From Dermanyssus gallinae (taxonomy: Eukaryota > Arthropoda > Arachnida > Mesostigmata > Dermanyssidae), in NCBI GenBank assembly GCA_003439945.1, contig QVRM01002797.1:1-64000 (forward strand): a DNA stretch of 64,000 nt, in the 5' to 3' direction. Under the pieces are notes generated by a model. The model was given only the letters and a program-made list of their open reading frames with translations, was not told the DNA's origin and did no database searches. A program made the position numbers and the translations under genes. This document shows, piece after piece, positions 58,403 through 64,000 of the stretch. Numbering within the stretch: the stretch's first letter is position 1; every line of letters begins with the position of its first letter.

Positions 58403-60300
58403 ACTCGACAAAACAAACAGATTTTTTTGTTTATATATATATACCCCAGGGGTATGGTGTTCCGGAACACGCCAACGGCGATTTGCTGTGGGACTCTTTC
58501 AAGGAAACTGTCCCAAGTAACTCATTCACGGCGATATAGGTGGCCACGAATCTGTGATAACGGGGTTCTTGGGGAACAAAGATATTTCCGTTAACGAAAG
58601 GCGGTGCATCTTTGTCGTGTTTTGTGGACGTTTACGAGGAGCCGATGTGGTCAGATGGTGAACACCGCGTATAAAAAACAGCTCTGTCAAGCTCTGAGAA
58701 GATCGATTGGTAAGTCCGACTGCCTTAGCAAGCGGACACAACTATTCGATTCTTAAAGAAACATTCCTCTAGTGGCTAAGCCAAGCTACAAATAAACGTA
58801 TTCGAGAATATATATATATATATATATATATATACGGATGGTGTCGCAACTACTGAAATAAGTGGGCGCGCAGAAAGCTAAAGCATGGCTTTTCTATCGC
58901 AAATTCGGAAGGAGATATGAGCGAAAACTATGAACGAACCACGTACTTATTCTGCAAAGATGAATAGAATGAGCAGAATAAAGCGTATCTTACAACCATA
59001 TCATATTTTGGAGAGCACGTATATTTGATGAGAAAGAAATTTGATATAGCCACAGTTAGTGAGACGTGGCTTTCTAAGTTCTCTGTTTGCGGGACAAAAA
59101 TTTGAAGCGACGGTGCTTTGCACGTCGGCAGGCAAAACTGTGACTCACGCAGAGACCTAGCTCTCAATTGAGCAAAATCACGTGACATTCGTTTACACAT
59201 GTGATTAAAGTCGAGGGGTTGTCGCTAGCGATAGAGTGAGTTACACTGTTGTGTTATCTGAAAATCAATTCCAAAAGCGAACATTTAATAATAGACCTGC
59301 GATAGTCCAAAAACGAATTGACTTCGTAAATTTTGCTCCGATTATGGGTTGTCGACATTTCACTTTTTCTTTTTGGCAATTGATGCGGCTTTGTACACCT
59401 ATGCCACTGCGAATCGGTGAAAAACTGTACGGGTTCACCGTGCCTCTTTTGGTAACTGACTACCGAATGGTGGCCTAGAGCATATCAAACTGAACAGAAT
59501 GTGCTAAACAGTGTGCTGAACTATGGCACAATGAAATCTCGATTCAATTATAAACGAGGAAAGGATGGAAGCGCAACTATGTCTCAGCTTAATCAAGAAG
59601 CGTGATGACAACTGCGATCTATAGTTATGCGAATAAGCATGACTTAATGTTCAAGAACTGTACCGGCAAAGCTGCGTGTTCCATTTATACGTTACGCAAT
59701 TCAGTTGGTTTTTAACAACAAGTTTACGATATAACGATAAGTACGAACACGACTACACACATAAGCATAAATGCTTCCATGTGAGGGGCCAAGCTATATT
59801 AAGTAAGCTCTTTGCAATACTTGTCTCGTCAGTTATTAAATATTGCCCCTTGCACTGACATAAAAACAAGACTAACATCAGCTAAGTAAGCTGTGCACTA
59901 GGTTAGCTGTGTGCAGCGTATATGTGGTGGCATACAAGCGTAGCGTTGACAAAAAAAACGGTTATAATTTCAAGTATAATTATGCAAACATTTACATAGG
60001 CCCGTTAAAGAAAATTGAGAAAACGAATGCAGATAATGATGACGAAAATGCCCAACGTCACCCATCAGCTGACTTTGAAAGAGTTTCAATATAGACGAAT
60101 GAATGTGTAAAAAACGTTTTGACCTTTTCTAACTTACAACGACAAACAACTTCTCATAATCAGAGTTCCCATTTTAGGTGTATATAATGAGTGTTAAATT
60201 AGTTATATATACACCGGTTGTTCTAGTCCAAAACAAAAAATTCACTATTGATCATTTGCTAACATGAGTGGGCCAGGTTCGTTAACCATCATCGCGTATA
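57942..60300. other. Spacer with (TA)n arrays, no supported gene
   Basis: TA arrays lie at 58364-58399 and 58808-58835. A TATAAAAAA at 58670-58678 and a donor-like GGTAAGTCC near 58711 could mark a promoter, but nothing coding follows. Frames at 59236-59478 and elsewhere have no motifs. Confidence 0.35.
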
Positions 60301-60700
60301 TGGCGAAAATGTTCTCCTGAATGTGGTGCCACAGGCTAGCACTAGTACTGCCACTGCACGGACTGCCAGAGAGCATAGAGGTCGACAGAATGACAGGCGC
60401 CGTAGTGAGGAAGGATCTCCCTTACCGCCTGAGGTTGCTACTTACATTAGGTAACATCATGTATGTCCTGTCGCCCCTCCCCAAGTACCCTGCGTCGATG
60501 TCGGTTCTATCAAATCCTGTCCCGGTGCAGGATCGCAGCCGCCGTAGCTTTGATGTACTGTCAAACTATTAATATGAAAACTATTGATTGTTGTTACTGC
60601 TATATGATTCCGTTTAAGTTTTCTGGACCTGGTCAGAACACGCGCGATTTCGTAAATACAACCGATGAGAATCGTAGTCTATGAGATGTCGCCCATGTCG
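60300..60700 (+). other. Coding-like plus-strand frame, unassigned
   Basis: The frame at 60321-60572 (83 codons) has mixed composition and several Pro/Arg-rich blocks (PLHGLPESIEVDRMTG, then KDLPYRLRLLLTLG) before ending at TAA. GC content is higher than the flanks. I recognise no family; a retroelement or processed pseudogene scrap is possible. Confidence 0.2.
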
Positions 60701-61459
60701 ACACGAAGGTGACTTGCAAATGGTACTTGCATCCAGCTTTTCGTTTTTAAGGTCGTCTTTGCTGTTTGTATGGGTTTCTGACCTGAGCGCAAGAGAGTGA
60801 GAGAGAGAAACATGAGAAATGGAAAAGAAAGAATGTCTACAACAGAGAACTTGTAGCAAATCTAAATCTGTCAGTGCCTCTTAGAGACCACGGACGGTTT
60901 GCTCGGAGATTGGCAATTGGCGCAGAGTGATGAAAAGATGACCTTTCAGCGTCATTGAAACGTCACAGTACGAGCAAAGTGGACGTAGACGAACTGTTTG
61001 TTCTTACTATGGATAGCGGCACTGGTAAGAATCCTGATAGGAATGATAACGACGTCACCGCCGCATAGAAGTCAAGTGCAAGCAAGTCTGATAGGTGTAA
61101 AACGGGCAGCCGTCGCAGAAGCAGTTCGACCCCGAACTGTGCATCTCTGTGCGAAAACGCAAAACCGTCGAGACGAGACGAAGAGAGGTCTTTGAAGAAT
61201 TGTATACTGCCCTGTTCGATTCCGTCAGCCACACCATCGGTGTGTTGTCTATCGGTGCTGTTTGACTGACTGTCTCACCGCGGTCTTAACTTATCAGACG
61301 GTTGAACAGTCGAACTCTTCGTCGGTAAATGAACGGATGGATAGATGCCTTTATCGATCGGTGTCTTTTTCGTCATTACCTGTTTTTTTTTTATCATTAT
61401 CAGCCTCGTTTTCAAACCGAAGTAGGATGAGGGCGACGCGCTCTAAGGCGCAAACCGTC

Positions 61460-61640
61460 TGTCGCCAACAACAACAAACACAACAACAACAACAATAACA
61501 ACAACAACCACATCAACAACAACAACGACAATAACAATTTTTACAAAAACAGCAACAACGAAAACTTCAACACCACAACCACTATCAATAACAACAACAA
61601 CGACGACGACAATAACACTACTACAACGAACATTACGGTG
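61460..61640. repeat. CAA/ACA triplet-repeat tract
   Basis: About 180 bases of imperfect CAACAA with AAT and CGA interruptions. Minus-strand Val/Ile-rich frames are repeat shadows. A TTGCAG acceptor-like site follows at 61664-61669, and a short Ser/Gln-rich open stretch after it (61670-61800) could be an exon, but reading frame and gene are unknown. Confidence 0.7.
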
Positions 61641-61900
61641 ACGACAACGTGGTGTTTTCATGGTGTTGCAGGGCTCGACCGTCAGCGTCAATGTTGAGCT
61701 ATGCGCTGCCATCCTGGACGTTTGCTGGCTCCGGAGTGGAACCACCTCACGTCAGCAGCAACAGCAGCAGCAGCGTCTCGCCGTTCGAATGCTACGCGTC
61801 TTCATATTTAGCATATTTCGTTCCACTATAGAGGAAACCGTCTGCCGGAAAGTGTCTAACGTTTTTACTGTGGCCAGACCAGTGAGTTAGGAAAAAGGCT

Positions 61901-62989
61901 TTAGGAACGATCTGGCTAGATATATAGACGATTATTTGCACTCTTGTATTTGCGAAGGATGCCGTATCTTTAATCTTGACTATCAGGCACATCTTCTTAA
62001 GTGGTTTGGTTGTGTCTCTCCGAGGCAAATAGAGTTTGCATAACGCCGCAACATTAACTAGATTTCATTTGCTACTTTGTGCCTTATTCTCTTTTGTGTT
62101 GTATGTGTTAATGTCAAGAGTCATAAAACTACAATTCAAATGTTCAGACAGGTAGAAGTGGTAATAGTCGTGGTAGTCAAATGTGTACTAGCCAACAAAA
62201 AACGATGAAAAAGAAGAATAATTGTTGTTTGACGTAAACTAGTAGACTCTACATTTCTAAAAATAAATATACTATTATACGTCGCTGCTACATTAAATCG
62301 ACAATAGAAGTGGCTTTTCCCCTGCACGCTGCGAGCTGAACGAGATCATCGAACTCAAAAACAATGCCTCGCGTCGATCGTCCGTGTTTATTCTGGTTTT
62401 CGCGATATCTTTCAGAACCTTATCAGCACTGACGCTGATGAAACCAAATGTCTCCATCCAATAACAACTGTCGCTTGCTCGAGTCTCGCGTACCTTCTAA
62501 ATCTGCCGGGACTTTGCAGACATCTCGATTGGTATAGGCCACTGGGGTTAACCATTTTATTACAAGGGAAGGGCTCGAGAAGAAGAACGTCTATTCACAG
62601 TAATATTCCGTCGATACCATGAGGAACTATCATTACCTATTAGTACTATTCCTATGACAATTGTAGTGTGCCCTTCCTATGCATTGGCTTTCATTACATA
62701 GAACCGATCCTCGCAGCGACATTTTCCCTAGTTACAGCCAACGACATATAATGATGATTACTGTGCATGGTTAAGGTAACGACGGAAAGGAGTCACGTGT
62801 ATCATATGTTACTATTAAAGGTAATAAAACTATAATAACCCTTGTGAAGCAAAACTAAACTGCACACAGCAAAGGTAGAGTCGTTACGAATCATAAAGCA
62901 TTCACTCTGGGACACACGAATAATGTGTACTACGCAAGCTTTCGGAATGTCAGAAGCTTTACTTCGACATCCGATATGATGCTGAACAT

Positions 62990-62992
<3 letters not shown>
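61901..62992. other. Spacer, no gene seen
   Basis: Mixed AT-rich sequence; nothing recognisable. Confidence 0.4.

Positions 62993-62993
<1 letters not shown>

Positions 62994-63032
<39 letters not shown>
62994..63032. repeat. (TA)n microsatellite
   Basis: About 39 bases of TA, some 65 bases before the left end of a mariner remnant. Confidence 0.95.
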
Positions 63033-63036
<4 letters not shown>

Positions 63037-63096
63037 TAATGAGCTCTTACAAATGCGACGATATAGGAAATTGAAAGCTCAAATGTACTCGTATAT

Positions 63097-63715
63097 ATAC
63101 ACGAAGGCTGATTGGCAAGTTCTATTGATTTTTTATGATATTGATTTTTACCGCTAGACCGATCCCACCGAGGTCTTCCGGTTTGTATTGCTGCGCCATT
63201 CATCAGCTACACAAAGACAAACTTTCGCCAGGCAACACAAAGGCAAACTTTCGCCAGACAAGGCGTTTATTGTTTGAGTTTAATTTAAAGACGTGAGTTC
63301 GGCAATTTTTAAGGGGACGAAAATAGAAGAAGAACGAACCTGCAAAACGTTCTATGTTAAAGACCAAATCATATGTTCTAAAGTGGTGAAAATGTTACAA
63401 ACTGCTTATTGTGATAAAGCAGTAGTTCCGAAACACTGTGTATGCGTGGTACCGTCCATTTTGCGACGGACGTGAGAAGACCGAAGATGTCCCCCGTCCG
63501 GGAAGGCTCTCGACGTCAATTACAGAAAAAAACGTTGGAAAGTTCGTGATATAGAAATAGAATATTGCTTAAAAATGTTTCGATATCTGTAAAAAAATTC
63601 AAAGAGTGGGAGAGAAGGTGGCACCAGTGCAATGCAGCGGGCGGGAGCTAGTTTTTAAAGAGCAAAAACACTTTCGAAGAATAAGTGATCAGAACTTTTT
63701 GATCGGCCCTCGTAT
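63097..63715 (+). mobile_element. mariner-like element remnant, plus strand, internally deleted
   Basis: Imperfect terminal inverted repeats are visible: left ACGAAGGCTGATTGGCAAGT at about 63101-63120, and right, as its inverted complement, ACGAGGGCCGATCAAAAAGT ending near 63713, both flanked by TATA. Between them are scraps of the N-terminal transposase region (VKMLQTAYCDKAVVPKHC, then after a shift EDVPRPGRLSTSIT, the RPGRPSTS linker of mariner). The catalytic core is absent. Length is about 620 bases against about 1.3 kb for intact mariners. Confidence 0.7.
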
Positions 63716-64000
63716 ATGTATATAATTATTTTTTCTTATAGTAAGATAATGATTTGTTGCTCTTTAGTATGAGAGTTACAAATGAAGGTGTACGTAAACT
63801 AGACTGGATAGGGTTCAGAAGCAGCTTCTGATATAACTTTGTTGGAGATGTTCCATAAACTTATAAACTTGGATGACACAAAACTTGGCTCGACGATTGG
63901 TCTGTGTACACGTTACGGCGTAATGACGCTACAATCCGCTAGTGTGGTACTATAATTTCCTTCACATCCGATTAAATTCTAAGCAGTAATTCGTCAGTGA
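63716..64000. other. Right-edge spacer
   Basis: Nothing recognisable. Confidence 0.4.

Overview
This is nuclear DNA from an animal, most likely an arthropod and possibly a parasitiform mite or tick. The evidence is a gene split by short GT-AG introns, several clades of non-LTR retrotransposon, a Ty3/gypsy-type pol remnant, mariner remnants, a tRNA-derived SINE, and very many (TA)n microsatellites. The animal assignment is firm. The arachnid assignment is an inference from repeat style and intron size. No prokaryotic gene, CRISPR array, rRNA or functional tRNA gene was found.

The only host gene I can reconstruct lies on the minus strand from 36733 down to 24485. Its 18 coding exons splice with GT-AG junctions into one open frame of 788 codons plus a stop. 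The protein is an ortholog of ARMH3 (formerly C10orf76), an armadillo-like Golgi protein that binds the PI4KB/GBF1 machinery. It looks intact. Its introns carry a tRNA-derived SINE (34018-34190), a perfect 115-bp tandem duplication (28453-28680), a GC-rich foreign-looking patch (27100-27830) and several (TA)n arrays.

The left third (1-24000) is mostly transposon wreckage. In order it holds an R1-like LINE with CCHC knuckles, endonuclease, reverse transcriptase and a C-terminal zinc motif (1-4720); a second, divergent LINE (about 5190-8380) followed by a 28-33 bp minisatellite (8370-9060); two adjacent, distantly related fold-back elements (10200-11343 and 11365-11760); a CAG/CAA triplet-repeat zone (11990-14160); a gypsy-type RT-RNaseH-integrase remnant (14760-17271); a decayed LINE on the plus strand (17311-19230); a LINE 3' end on the minus strand (19798-20520); and a LINE ORF1 relic on the minus strand (21856-22588).

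The right part (36750-64000) begins with the presumed ARMH3 promoter. It then holds a jockey/CR1-like LINE on the minus strand (about 37686-42010), a nested cluster of LINE fragments (42780-46290), and a long AT-rich stretch with almost nothing recognisable (46300-53900) apart from one possible LINE relic. An R1-like LINE 3' fragment follows (53990-54830), then two mariner remnants (55838-56290 and 63097-63715) and two more CAG/CAA-rich tracts (56660-57540 and 61460-61640). A consensus splice donor at 57940 may end a non-coding first exon of a gene that continues off the right edge.

I found no convincing new multi-gene system. The most unusual items are the pair of related fold-back elements side by side, two perfect 11-bp hairpins in tandem (23250-23308), a 20-bp near-perfect hairpin (18059-18103), and an unassigned coding-like segment on the minus strand (9952-10188).
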